From the NCBI GenBank assembly GCA_965243245.1, contig OZ251536.1, positions 1,054,001 to 1,118,000 on the forward strand: a stretch of DNA of 64,000 bases, read 5' to 3'. Positions 45,234 to 53,650 of this stretch are shown here, piece by piece (position 1 is the first letter of the stretch; each line of letters starts with the position of its first letter). The translations under genes and the position numbers were made by a program. The notes below the pieces were generated by a model. It was not told the DNA's origin and ran no database searches. It worked only from the letters and a program-made list of their open reading frames with translations. Origin of the DNA: JAYQKL01 sp965243245 (GTDB lineage: Bacteria; Pseudomonadota; Alphaproteobacteria; RS24).

Positions 45234-46412
45234 TTAGTCTAACCGCGCCACCTGAGATTTTCCTGAAATATGCGCCAGTGCCAAATAATCGGCCGACTGC
45301 ATTTCCATTAAACGCGATACCGTACGCAAAAACTCAAAAGCTGAATCCCCCTCTGGATAAAGCTCTTCAGCGCGCACCTCACTCGATGCCAGAAGCTTAA
45401 CCTTATGTTCATAAAGCGCATCAATCAGTGTCACAAACCGTAACGCTTCATTGCGTTTATCTGGCGACAAACAAGGAATATTATCAATTAAAATAGTATG
45501 GAAAACATTCGCCAAAGCTAAATAATCAGCCGCCCCAACTGCGCCAACACATAAATCGTCAAAGCTAAAACGCGCAACACCTGCCGCCTGCAAAGGCACG
45601 CGAAGCTTTCTGCCCTTAACCCTCAATTCATCAAAAGAAGAAACATGCCCCGCAATAAGCGTGGCAAAGCGTTCATCCAAAAAAGCGCTTGCCTTTGAAC
45701 CAAGCGGCGTCATCCATACAGGATGCCCCATCAAACGCGCAAGACGATAATCTGTCTCACTATCCAATAGCATCACATCTAACTTGAGCTTCAATAAACC
45801 AATAAAAGGTTCAAAGCGTTGGCGATTCAAACCGCCCTTATATAAATCTTCAGGCGGTCTATTCGATGTCGCAACAATAATCACCCCGCGCTCAAATAAC
45901 GCCGTAAAAAGCCGCCCCAAAATAGAAGCATCCGCAATATCCTTAACCTGCATCTCATCAAAACAAAGCAGGTGAGCTTGCATCGCAATCGCATCCGCAA
46001 CTGGCGGAATCGGATCATCACCCTTAACCCGCCCCGCTTTGCGCATTTGTCGGTGGTCAAAAATACGCTCATGCACTTCTTGCATAAAGGCATGAAAATG
46101 CACCCGGCGTTTTTGCGCTAAAGGCACTTTTTCAAAAAATAAATCCATCAGCATGGATTTCCCTCGCCCAACGCCGCCAAAAATATATAACCCGCGCGGC
46201 GCATCTACTTGTTTGAAAAACCTGCGCACAATAGAAGGTCGCCCCACAAGTCCTTGCGGCACAGCACGGCGCGGGCGATACCCGATAAGCGCATGATGCA
46301 AAATATCCAACCGCGCCATAATCTCGCGCTGTGCCATATCCGCCGACAAGGCTCCACTTGCGATCAGCTCTTCATATTTTTCTATCAGCGTAGAGGGGGC
46401 GGCAGAGTTCAT
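45234..46412 (-). CDS. zapE: AFG1-like ATPase ZapE
   Basis: 392 residues, the usual length. Walker A GGVGRGKSMLMDLFFE, Walker B LLCFDEMQVKDIADASIL, and VATSNRPPEDLYKGGLNRQRFEPFI are ZapE signatures. In E. coli it destabilises FtsZ polymers in stress; the mitochondrial relative handles protein quality control. It lies between mdh and the modification island. Confidence 0.95.
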   Translation of the reverse strand: MNSAAPSTLIEKYEELIASGALSADMAQREIMARLDILHHALIGYRPRRAVPQGLVGRPSIVRRFFKQVDAPRGLYIFGGVGRGKSMLMDLFFEKVPLAQKRRVHFHAFMQEVHERIFDHRQMRKAGRVKGDDPIPPVADAIAMQAHLLCFDEMQVKDIADASILGRLFTALFERGVIIVATSNRPPEDLYKGGLNRQRFEPFIGLLKLKLDVMLLDSETDYRLARLMGHPVWMTPLGSKASAFLDERFATLIAGHVSSFDELRVKGRKLRVPLQAAGVARFSFDDLCVGAVGAADYLALANVFHTILIDNIPCLSPDKRNEALRFVTLIDALYEHKVKLLASSEVRAEELYPEGDSAFEFLRTVSRLMEMQSADYLALAHISGKSQVARLD

Positions 46413-46494
46413 ATCAGAGTTTTAAACGCAAAACACCCGCAAGGCAATTAGCTCTTTGAATACGAAGAGGGGTTAAATACGAGGGGCGAGGAAT

Positions 46495-46523
46495 TTGACA
46501 ATGTTTCTCTTTTGTTCTATTGG
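46495..46523 (+). promoter_or_regulatory. Possible promoter of the Dam-like/HNH pair
   Basis: -35 TTGACA (46495-46500), a 17-bp spacer and a poor -10 TATTGG (46518-46523) lie about 90 bp before the methylase ATG. An alternative -10, TATACG near 46553, has a weaker -35 TTAGTT. Confidence 0.35.
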
Positions 46524-46612
46524 ATTAAAGTTAGTTAAATAGTCGCAAATTAGTATACGCTTGGGCGATATAAGCACATTGTAAATAGTAATGAAACATG
46601 ACGGAGGGTGCA

Positions 46613-47518
46613 ATGCATCAAACAAAACGCTCACTTAATGATATTGGGGGGAAAAATAAAAAATTCTCAGCATCAAAAAGCACGCCAGTTGCTGAAATTT
46701 CCGAGCAAGATATCCCGCCCCGTCCTTTCGTTAAATGGGCGGGCGGCAAACGCGCATTACTGCCTCAATTCGAGAAATTATTTCCGCAAAAATTTGAGTC
46801 TTATTGGGAACCATGTGTCGGTGGTGGTGCAGTTTTTTTTCATCTTTTAAAAAACAATCCACACTTAAAAAAGTCTGTTCTATGTGATCTCAATACTGAT
46901 CTCATTCATGCGTGGCAAATAATCAAAGAAGATGCCGAAACATTAATCACTGTACTTGCAAAACATGCCGACCGACATGATGAAAAATATTATTATAAAA
47001 TAAGAAGCCAACATAATTTGAAAGAACCGATAGCTCTTGCCGCACGCTTATTATATCTTAATAAAGCTTGTTTTAATGGCTTATGGCGCGTTAACAGCAA
47101 AAATGAGTTTAATGTTCCAATTGGGGCGGCAAGTAAACGCAGTATTATCTGCCGTGATAATTTGCGCGCTTGCAATAAAGCACTGCAAAAAACAACGATC
47201 AAAGCGCAATCTTTTGAAAAAATCAAACCTTGCGCAAAAGACTTTATCTATATTGACCCTCCCTATGATGAAACCTTCCGAAATTATCAAGCGGGGGGGT
47301 TTCAAAAAAGCGACCAATCTGAGTTACGCGATGCGGCCCTAAAATGGCACATAAAAGGGGCTCAAATTATGATTTCCAACTCCGACACTGAGAATATTCG
47401 CAAACTCTATAGCGGAAAAATATGGAATATCACCGAAGTTCATGCCCCGCGCGTTATAAATTCCAATCCAAATGGTCGCGGGCTTGTCACTGAGCTTGTC
47501 ATAAGAAATTATGAATAA
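46613..47518 (+). CDS. Dam-family DNA adenine (N6) methyltransferase
   Basis: 301 residues of the D12/alpha class. It has AdoMet motifs FVKWAGGKRALLPQF and EPCVGGGAVFFHL, and the catalytic DPPY in FIYIDPPYDETFRNY. GATC is the usual target of close relatives (Dam, MboI- and DpnM-type) but cannot be proven here. ATG 46613 is set by GGAGG; the ATG at 46598 lies before that site. It overlaps the HNH gene by 8 bp, so the two form a pair. Alphaproteobacteria normally carry CcrM (GANTC) as the core methylase, so this is accessory. Confidence 0.9.
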   Translation: MHQTKRSLNDIGGKNKKFSASKSTPVAEISEQDIPPRPFVKWAGGKRALLPQFEKLFPQKFESYWEPCVGGGAVFFHLLKNNPHLKKSVLCDLNTDLIHAWQIIKEDAETLITVLAKHADRHDEKYYYKIRSQHNLKEPIALAARLLYLNKACFNGLWRVNSKNEFNVPIGAASKRSIICRDNLRACNKALQKTTIKAQSFEKIKPCAKDFIYIDPPYDETFRNYQAGGFQKSDQSELRDAALKWHIKGAQIMISNSDTENIRKLYSGKIWNITEVHAPRVINSNPNGRGLVTELVIRNYE

Positions 47519-48260
47519 AAATTTAACCGAGCAATGCGCTCATGAAAAATTAATGCCCATCGAGACACTTAACGCCTTACCTGAATGCCAAGCACAAGAA
47601 GGGCGACACAAATGTGCTATTTGTGCTTTTAATGAAGGTATAGCGGTTGCCAAAGGGAATGAAATTTTTGGTGCCGAGGGGGAGAAATGTTCACATGACC
47701 AATATATCCACTATGCCCCAAAAGAAATGCTGGAAAAATTACCCGAAAACCAAGGGGGCAGTGGCAGGCACAAATGCGTCTATCATGCCTACCAATTAGG
47801 CATTGAAAGTGTCATAACTAAATCCATTGGGTCTGAAAAAATTATTAACCTACGAAAAAAAATACCTGAAAACACAGAAAAAATAATCCTACAAAAGTCT
47901 CGTCTTGGGCAAGATATTTTTAGAAACAATCTCTTATCCTATTGGAAAAAAACGTGCCCACTCACAGGTATAACCGATACAAAGCTTTTACGAGCGTCAC
48001 ATATTAAACCATGGTCAAAGTGCAATTCAAACGATGAACGCCTCAATGTGTCTAATGGTTTATTGCTTTCATCATTATGGGATGCGGCATTTGATAGTGG
48101 CTTGGTCAGCTTTGAAAATAATGGTGATATTTTAATCGCAGAAAAATTGACGCAAGAGGCTAGAACAGCACTCAAAGTTAACGCAATAAAGCCAATAGAT
48201 TTATCTGAAAGACACCACATCGCAATGGAATGGCATCGTAACAATAGTTTTCTAGGGTAA
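47511..48260 (+). CDS. HNH endonuclease with duplicated Cys/His N-terminal motif
   Basis: 249 residues. The C-terminal half is an HNH_2-type domain (CPLTGITDTKLLRASHIKPW, then NGLLLSSLWDAAFDSGLVSF), seen in many restriction-linked nucleases. The N-terminal 97 residues contain two tandem copies of an approximately 40-residue motif. Copy A uses C9, H11, H33, C35 and C38; copy B uses C60, H62, H87, C89 and H92, each around a conserved LPE...GRHKC. These are plausible zinc or DNA-recognition knuckles. The gene overlaps the Dam-like methylase by 8 bp, which suggests a restriction-modification pair. It converges on the second methyltransferase. Confidence 0.85.
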   Translation: MNKNLTEQCAHEKLMPIETLNALPECQAQEGRHKCAICAFNEGIAVAKGNEIFGAEGEKCSHDQYIHYAPKEMLEKLPENQGGSGRHKCVYHAYQLGIESVITKSIGSEKIINLRKKIPENTEKIILQKSRLGQDIFRNNLLSYWKKTCPLTGITDTKLLRASHIKPWSKCNSNDERLNVSNGLLLSSLWDAAFDSGLVSFENNGDILIAEKLTQEARTALKVNAIKPIDLSERHHIAMEWHRNNSFLG

Positions 48261-48270
48261 TTAGAAATCG

Positions 48271-49107
48271 CTATATTTTCATTTTTATTTGTGGTTCCGC
48301 GATTTGTTCTGAGGGGTTTTTTCCCTTAGATTTTATAAACTCTAAGCGATGCTCATTGTCTATCGCACCATTATGACGCAATCGTTCTAAGATCATCTCA
48401 TAATAGCTATGATGCGTTTCACAGCTAACAAAATTTCTATTTAAGTTCTGACACAAAACAAGCTCAGACCCACTCCCCCCAAATAAAATGAAAACATCGT
48501 CACTCTCTTGAGTGCAGGATTTAATTAGCATTTCTACCAAATCAAGCGGAATTTGACACGCATGGAAAGTTTTATCCTTGCTGACATTTTTGACCAAATC
48601 AAAATAGAACCAGCTATAAGGCATCCTGCCACTATGCCCCTCAAGCATTCTTTGTTTTATACGCTTATCAGAAGGGTTTTGGTAAGGCAAAGCCACTTGG
48701 TCTTTATAAAAAGCATTATCTTTTGATTTTGTGGCGTGGAGAATCGAGCGATGACCCGTGGTAAAACGCCGCTTCGAATGGCCAACATTGGTATTATAAA
48801 CCCAAACATAATCTTGTACATCATAGGCGGTATCATCTAAATAATTCACTCGTAAATAAGCATTCTGCTTAGGGTAATTCATCATAAACAAGCTACCCGT
48901 TGGCTTCAAAATACGCATCGATTCTTTGGTTAGCTCAATATACCATGCAACATATTCACTCCACTTCTTTGTGTAATTCTTACCTGAGTAATTTATACCC
49001 ACATTATAATCAGGGTCGCCATAAACCATATCCAGCGAATTATCTGGAATTTTTGCTAAAACGTCTAGCACATCAGCGTTAAAAACTTGATTCCTAAATG
49101 TTTTCAT
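48271..49107 (-). CDS. DNA methyltransferase (N4-cytosine or N6-adenine, beta-type order)
   Basis: 278 residues. The catalytic motif IV reads GDPDYNVGINY near residue 32, and the AdoMet motif lies near the C-terminus (FILFGGSGSELVLCQNLNRN). This reversed order is typical of the beta-class N6 or N4 enzymes. The Pro-to-Asp variant DPDY occurs in some such methylases but is not the common DPPY. It overlaps the truncated restriction endonuclease gene by 14 bp, forming a pair. It is not CcrM-like. Codons are AT-rich compared with neighbouring core genes. Confidence 0.85.
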   Translation of the reverse strand: MKTFRNQVFNADVLDVLAKIPDNSLDMVYGDPDYNVGINYSGKNYTKKWSEYVAWYIELTKESMRILKPTGSLFMMNYPKQNAYLRVNYLDDTAYDVQDYVWVYNTNVGHSKRRFTTGHRSILHATKSKDNAFYKDQVALPYQNPSDKRIKQRMLEGHSGRMPYSWFYFDLVKNVSKDKTFHACQIPLDLVEMLIKSCTQESDDVFILFGGSGSELVLCQNLNRNFVSCETHHSYYEMILERLRHNGAIDNEHRLEFIKSKGKNPSEQIAEPQIKMKI

Positions 49108-49588
49108 CTGATACCAACCTATACGCGCTTGATTTAGTAAGCTTAATAGATGTTATTTCTAAGGGACATTCAAAAGTATAACACCATAGGCTTAGAATAT
49201 CCTGATTCTTCTGTTCTTCACGCACAACAAATACTCCATATATTTCTTTAATTTTCCCCTTAATGTCAGGATGCGCCTTGTCGGCATTATAATAATATAA
49301 AAATGGATGATACAATTGATATACCGCAAAATTGTTATGGATTTTATTTTTAGCTTCAAACACACCAATTATACCATTAAATTCAATAGTTAAGTCAATT
49401 TCAAGCTGCACTTTTTTGGGTGATATTTCTTCACCTTGAGAAGTGTAATTAAAAGAAGTTTTTGTACGATGTGAAAAGTAAGTTTTGGCACGTTTGGCAA
49501 TATCAGAGCTTGAAAATTCAGTATCTTTCTCAAATAAAAAATCATGCAAAATTCTCTGGTTATTCGCAATGGCTGTATAATTCCTCAA
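49094..49588 (-). pseudogene. PD-(D/E)XK restriction endonuclease, apparently 5'-truncated
   Basis: 164 residues with no ATG in the frame; the first start is TTG 49588. The nuclease core is visible: EIDLTIEFNGIIGVFEAKNK supplies Asp and Glu-x-Lys, followed by FAVYQLYHPFLYYY and YTFECPLEITSIKL. From memory these belong to a family of type II endonucleases whose members have a further N-terminal region of about 200 residues that is missing here. A second frame (GTG 49616, with AGGGA upstream) encodes RKSKKQQVIEELYSHCE before a stop and could be a frameshifted start. Paired with the methyltransferase at 48271, it is probably an inactivated or degraded partner. Confidence 0.6.
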
Positions 49589-49625
49589 TAACTTGCTGTT
49601 TTTTGCTTTTTCTCACCGATATTCC

Positions 49626-50090
49626 CTAACCCTCGCGGGGCAGTAATGCCCCTTTTTCTTCAAGCCGCAATTGCGCCCGCAAAACAACTTCTTCATCAAA
49701 TTGGTCTTTATATTTAATAACGAGATATTCACCTGTTAATTGATACAAATCATTCTTGATAAGCAAATCAAACCCCTCTGTCGTACCCTCGTTCATCGCC
49801 CAATCTATTAGACATTGTTTAAATCCTTTATTTTTTATTTTTTGACGCGTGCGAGACGCACGGGTCGTTCTTTGATTCTTTTCAGTGAGGCATTGTTCAT
49901 AGGCGATGATAACACCCCAAAAATCTTTCTCCAGAGGGCCATCATAGTTTTGCCCAGCAAGAAAAGATTGACGGCGGAACGCCAGTTTATAAATATCATC
50001 CCGTTGCAGATTTTTTGCATTCTCCATATAAATGGATAGTTTTTTGACGTCAGTCTCAGTCTCAATCAGTTCTTCAAGTGGTTTTGGCAT
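49626..50090 (-). CDS. Conserved hypothetical protein downstream of sdhB
   Basis: 154 residues, soluble and mixed helical, with no named domain that I recognise. It contains RTTRASRTRQKIKNKG followed by QCLIDWAM and a Leu-rich tail. The start is 14 bp after the sdhB stop, so it is probably transcribed with sdhCDAB. I have a vague recollection of similar proteins annotated hypothetical in other alphaproteobacteria, so it is more likely core than part of the modification island, but this is not verified. No function is proposed. Confidence 0.6.
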   Translation of the reverse strand: MPKPLEELIETETDVKKLSIYMENAKNLQRDDIYKLAFRRQSFLAGQNYDGPLEKDFWGVIIAYEQCLTEKNQRTTRASRTRQKIKNKGFKQCLIDWAMNEGTTEGFDLLIKNDLYQLTGEYLVIKYKDQFDEEVVLRAQLRLEEKGALLPREG

Positions 50091-50104
50091 AATCTCCCCT
50101 CCTC

Positions 50105-50884
50105 TTAAACTTCGCGTGTCACCATCATTTTCTTAATCTCAGAAATCGCTTTGGCAGGCGACAGACCTTTCGGACAGGCCTTCGCGCAGTTCATAATCGT
50201 GTGACACCGATAAACCCGAAACGGATCTTCTAAATCGTCCAAACGCTCACCCGTCGCCTCATCGCGGCTATCAGACAACCAACGATAGGCTTGTAACAAA
50301 ACAGCCGGCCCCAAATACTTATCAGAGTTCCACCAATAGCTCGGACAAGAAGTCGAACAACAAGCACATAAAATACACTCATAAAGCCCATCCAGCTTTG
50401 CGCGCTCTTGACGCGATTGCTTCCATTCGCCTTCGGGCGCAGGCGTGTCCGTTTTCAGCCAAGGCTCAATCGACTGGTACTGCGCATAAAGGTTAGACAA
50501 ATCCGGCACCAAATCCTTAATCACCGGCAAATGCGGCAAGGGATAAATCTTCACATGACCCTTGATATCATCCAGCCCTTTTGTACAAGCCAATGTGTTC
50601 TGCCCATCAATATTCATAGCGCAGGAACCGCAAATGCCCTCACGGCAGGAACGGCGGAAAGTGAGACTCGGATCAATCTCATTTTTAATTTTAATCAGCG
50701 CATCCAACACCATCGGACCGCAATCAGACACATCAAGCATATAGCTATCAATAGAAGGAGTTGCCTCATCATCTGGATTCCAACGATATACATCAATCCG
50801 GCGCGGGCTTTTTATATCACCCCTCGCCTCATGCGTAACGCCTTTGGAAATATGTGAATTTTTGGGAAGAGTAAGTTCAACCAT
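50105..50884 (-). CDS. sdhB: Succinate dehydrogenase iron-sulfur subunit
   Basis: 259 residues. The [2Fe-2S] Cys set CREGICGSCAMNIDG, then CILCACCSTSCPSYWWN and CHTIMNCAKACPKGLSP for the [4Fe-4S] and [3Fe-4S] clusters. It passes electrons from SdhA to quinone at complex II. It is followed by the hypothetical gene at 49626 and preceded by sdhA at 10 bp. Confidence 0.98.
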   Translation of the reverse strand: MVELTLPKNSHISKGVTHEARGDIKSPRRIDVYRWNPDDEATPSIDSYMLDVSDCGPMVLDALIKIKNEIDPSLTFRRSCREGICGSCAMNIDGQNTLACTKGLDDIKGHVKIYPLPHLPVIKDLVPDLSNLYAQYQSIEPWLKTDTPAPEGEWKQSRQERAKLDGLYECILCACCSTSCPSYWWNSDKYLGPAVLLQAYRWLSDSRDEATGERLDDLEDPFRVYRCHTIMNCAKACPKGLSPAKAISEIKKMMVTREV

Positions 50885-50893
50885 TTTAACCCC

Positions 50894-52690
50894 CTAGTAA
50901 ACGCGTGCTTTTGGTTCAATATAGCTGACCTCATCTGTCAGCGTATAATTATGCACATCACGATAGCCAATACTGACTTTACCGCCCTTGCGCGGCGCGT
51001 CAACCCAAGCCAATGTATGCTTCATCCATTCAGCGTCATCACGCTCTGGATAATCTTCGCGCGCATGACCGCCGCGGCTTTCTTGGCGCGCACAAGCCCC
51101 CTCAACCGTCGCCACAGCTTGCATAACCAGATTGTTAAACTCAAGCGTTTCAACCAGATCAGAGTTCCAAATCAATGAGCGGTCCGAAACAGAAATATCT
51201 GACATCCCCTCAATCACTTTAGACATACGCTGACAGCCCTCAACCAAAACCTCGCCCGTGCGGAATACAGCGCAATTTTCTTGCATGGTTTTTTGCATCT
51301 CCAAACGAAGCGCGGCTGTGGGGGTGTCGCCTTTTGCATAACGGAAATGATCCAAGCGCGCCAAAGCCTCTTGACCCGCCTTTGCGCCAATATCGACATG
51401 ACTTTGACCCGGCGTCACTAGCTCAGCCGCGCGAAGAGCACAAGCGCGACCAAACACCACAAGATCAATTAGCGAATTTGACCCAAGACGATTTGCCCCA
51501 TGAACAGAAACACAAGCCGCCTCACCAATAGCCATCAAACCCGGCACAATACGCTCAGGCTCAGATGCCGTCGGATTCAAAACCTCACCATGATAATTTG
51601 TCGGTATACCACCCATATTATAATGCACAGTTGGAAGCACAGGAATAGGTTCTTTGGTGACATTAACGCCAGCAAAAATACGCGCACTCTCAGAAATACC
51701 CGGCAACCGTTCCGCCAGCACATCAGGGTCAAGATGGTCAAGGTGCAGATAAATATGATCCCTATTGACGCCAACACCGCGGCCTTCTCGAATTTCAATG
51801 GTCATAGAACGCGACACCACATCGCGTGATGCCAAATCTTTCGCCGATGGAGCATAACGCTCCATAAAGCGCTCCCCTTCAGAATTAATAAGAATACCGC
51901 CTTCACCACGCGACCCTTCTGTAATCAAGCACCCCGCCCCGTAAATACCAGTTGGATGAAACTGAACAAATTCCATATCCTGCAATGGCAAGCCCGCACG
52001 CAAACACATAGCCGAACCATCTCCCGTACAAGTATGCGCCGACGTGGCAGAGAAATAAGCCCGTCCATACCCCCCTGTCGCCAAAATGGTTTGGTGTCCA
52101 CGAAAGCGATGTAACGAGCCATCCGCCAAACACAATGCCGTTACCCCAACGCACCGACCATCATCATCCATCAGCAAATCAAGCGCGAAATATTCAATAA
52201 AAAATTCAGTCTCATACCGCAATGATTGCCCATAAAGTGTGTGCAAAATCGCATGACCCGTTCGGTCAGCTGCTGCACATGTACGATGGGCAATGCCTTC
52301 ACCAAAATTAGTCGTCATGCCGCCAAACGGACGTTGGTAAATCTCACCTGTGTCGGTTCTCGAAAACGGAACGCCGAAATGTTCAAGCTCATAAACAGCT
52401 TTGGGCGCGTTACGGCAAAGATATTCAATCGCATCTTGATCGCCCAGCCAATCCGAGCCCTTCACAGTGTCATACATATGCCAGCGCCAGTCATCATCAC
52501 CCATATTGCCAAGCGCCGCAGAGATGCCCCCTTGGGCCGCAACTGTATGCGAGCGCGTGGGAAAAACTTTTGAGATACAAGCTGTTTTCAAGCCGCTCTT
52601 AGCCGCACCAAGAGCGGCGCGCAAACCAGAACCACCAGCCCCAACAACGACAACATCAAAATGATGGTCAATAAATTCATACGCAGTCAT
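50894..52690 (-). CDS. sdhA: Succinate dehydrogenase flavoprotein subunit
   Basis: 598 residues. FAD site VVVGAGGSGLRAAL, covalent-FAD His in SHTVAAQGGISAALGN, substrate Arg/His region QFHPTGIYGAG and HGANRLGSNSLIDLVVFGRA. ATG 52690 is chosen over the GTG two codons earlier. It oxidises succinate to fumarate and reduces FAD at the cytoplasmic face of complex II. Confidence 0.98.
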   Translation of the reverse strand: MTAYEFIDHHFDVVVVGAGGSGLRAALGAAKSGLKTACISKVFPTRSHTVAAQGGISAALGNMGDDDWRWHMYDTVKGSDWLGDQDAIEYLCRNAPKAVYELEHFGVPFSRTDTGEIYQRPFGGMTTNFGEGIAHRTCAAADRTGHAILHTLYGQSLRYETEFFIEYFALDLLMDDDGRCVGVTALCLADGSLHRFRGHQTILATGGYGRAYFSATSAHTCTGDGSAMCLRAGLPLQDMEFVQFHPTGIYGAGCLITEGSRGEGGILINSEGERFMERYAPSAKDLASRDVVSRSMTIEIREGRGVGVNRDHIYLHLDHLDPDVLAERLPGISESARIFAGVNVTKEPIPVLPTVHYNMGGIPTNYHGEVLNPTASEPERIVPGLMAIGEAACVSVHGANRLGSNSLIDLVVFGRACALRAAELVTPGQSHVDIGAKAGQEALARLDHFRYAKGDTPTAALRLEMQKTMQENCAVFRTGEVLVEGCQRMSKVIEGMSDISVSDRSLIWNSDLVETLEFNNLVMQAVATVEGACARQESRGGHAREDYPERDDAEWMKHTLAWVDAPRKGGKVSIGYRDVHNYTLTDEVSYIEPKARVY

Positions 52691-52710
52691 GTTCACTTAA
52701 CTCTTTCTCT

Positions 52711-52747
52711 TTTTTTAAACTGGGCTATTTTTTTTAAACTTGAGCTC
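52711..52747. repeat. Imperfect direct repeat between sdhD and sdhA
   Basis: TTTTTTTAAACTGGGCT and TTTTTTTAAACTTGAGCT occur in succession in the gap upstream of sdhA. They are diverged but clearly related, with a period of about 19 bp. Confidence 0.55.
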
Positions 52748-52763
52748 TTTCAAAATTAAGCGG

Positions 52764-53144
52764 TCAGCCCAGCGCGATTTTCAAAATGGCGACCGTACTC
52801 GCAATACCAATAATCAGAGTGAAAAAATTATTCAAGACAATAGCAATCAGTTTGCTAGCTTCTCCATGAATGTAGTCTTCAATGACAATTTGTAACCCCA
52901 GCTTGGCATGCCAAACGGCACTCAAGATAAGCAACAACATAATCACGCACACCACGGGATGACTTAAATAAGCAACAATACGTGCATGTTCTGCGCCAAT
53001 ATGCGCCATCAGGGATGCCAAAAAGAACATAGAAAGCGGAATATTCGCAAGTGCCGTTATTCTTTGAAGCCAAAAATGCTCGGTGCCTTTTTTAGCGGCT
53101 CCAAGACCGCGCACACGAGACAAGGGGGTTCGCATTTCACTCAT
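52764..53144 (-). CDS. sdhD: Succinate dehydrogenase membrane anchor, SdhD
   Basis: 126 residues with three hydrophobic segments (about 32-55, 65-85, 98-122) and a His in LMAHIGAEHARI plus VWHAKLGLQIVIEDY in the region that carries quinone/haem contacts. It overlaps sdhC by one base. With SdhC it holds SdhAB in the membrane. Confidence 0.95.
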   Translation of the reverse strand: MSEMRTPLSRVRGLGAAKKGTEHFWLQRITALANIPLSMFFLASLMAHIGAEHARIVAYLSHPVVCVIMLLLILSAVWHAKLGLQIVIEDYIHGEASKLIAIVLNNFFTLIIGIASTVAILKIALG

Positions 53145-53554
53145 TAAAAAGCTCCCATAAATTTATAGGCAAGGACCCAAGTTGCCACCGTCAGCACGAG
53201 CGGCATAATCACCGAAATACGTGCCAATATCTCAACCTTGTTTAAGTCAAAGCCGCGCCCCGTATCCCAAATGAAATGGCGAAACCCGCCAAACATGTGG
53301 TGAAACAAGCTCCATGTATAGCCAAAAAGAACCAGCCGTCCATACCAAGAAGTCGCCACAGACTGCATGACGGCATAGGATTCAGCCCCAGATGCAACCG
53401 CCATGAGCCACCAAACCAAAAGCCCCGTGCCAGCATAAAGCGCGATGCCTGTCGCACGGTGCAAAATGGATAAGATCATTGTCAAAGTCCATTTATAAAT
53501 CTGGATATGCGGCGAAAGTGGGCGCGCCTTTATATGTTGCGTTTGTTCTGACAT
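53144..53554 (-). CDS. sdhC: Succinate dehydrogenase cytochrome b556 subunit
   Basis: 136 residues with three transmembrane segments. The motif RPLSPHIQIYKW with SILHRATGIAL, and haem-ligand-like LFHHMFGGFRHFIWDTGRG, are SdhC signatures. It is the first gene of sdhCDAB; a good promoter lies 24 bp upstream. Confidence 0.97.
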   Translation of the reverse strand: MSEQTQHIKARPLSPHIQIYKWTLTMILSILHRATGIALYAGTGLLVWWLMAVASGAESYAVMQSVATSWYGRLVLFGYTWSLFHHMFGGFRHFIWDTGRGFDLNKVEILARISVIMPLVLTVATWVLAYKFMGAF

Positions 53555-53577
53555 TTTTATTTTTACCTGTTTTAATT

Positions 53578-53606
53578 ATTATAGCCCTTAAGAGACCGGC
53601 TGTCAT
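53578..53606 (-). promoter_or_regulatory. Promoter of sdhCDAB
   Basis: On the minus strand -35 ATGACA (53606-53601), a 17-bp spacer and a perfect -10 TATAAT (53583-53578) give a transcript start about 17 nt before sdhC. A second TATAAT with extended TG lies upstream (53624-53619) but has a poor -35. Confidence 0.65.
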
Positions 53607-53650
53607 TAACTCGAATGTATTATAGCATCTCGCCATTTAAATTTTCAGCT

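Noticed and set aside
48271..49107. Second methyltransferase as CcrM
   Set aside because: Motif DPDY and lack of the CcrM C-terminal extension; not in a cell-cycle context.
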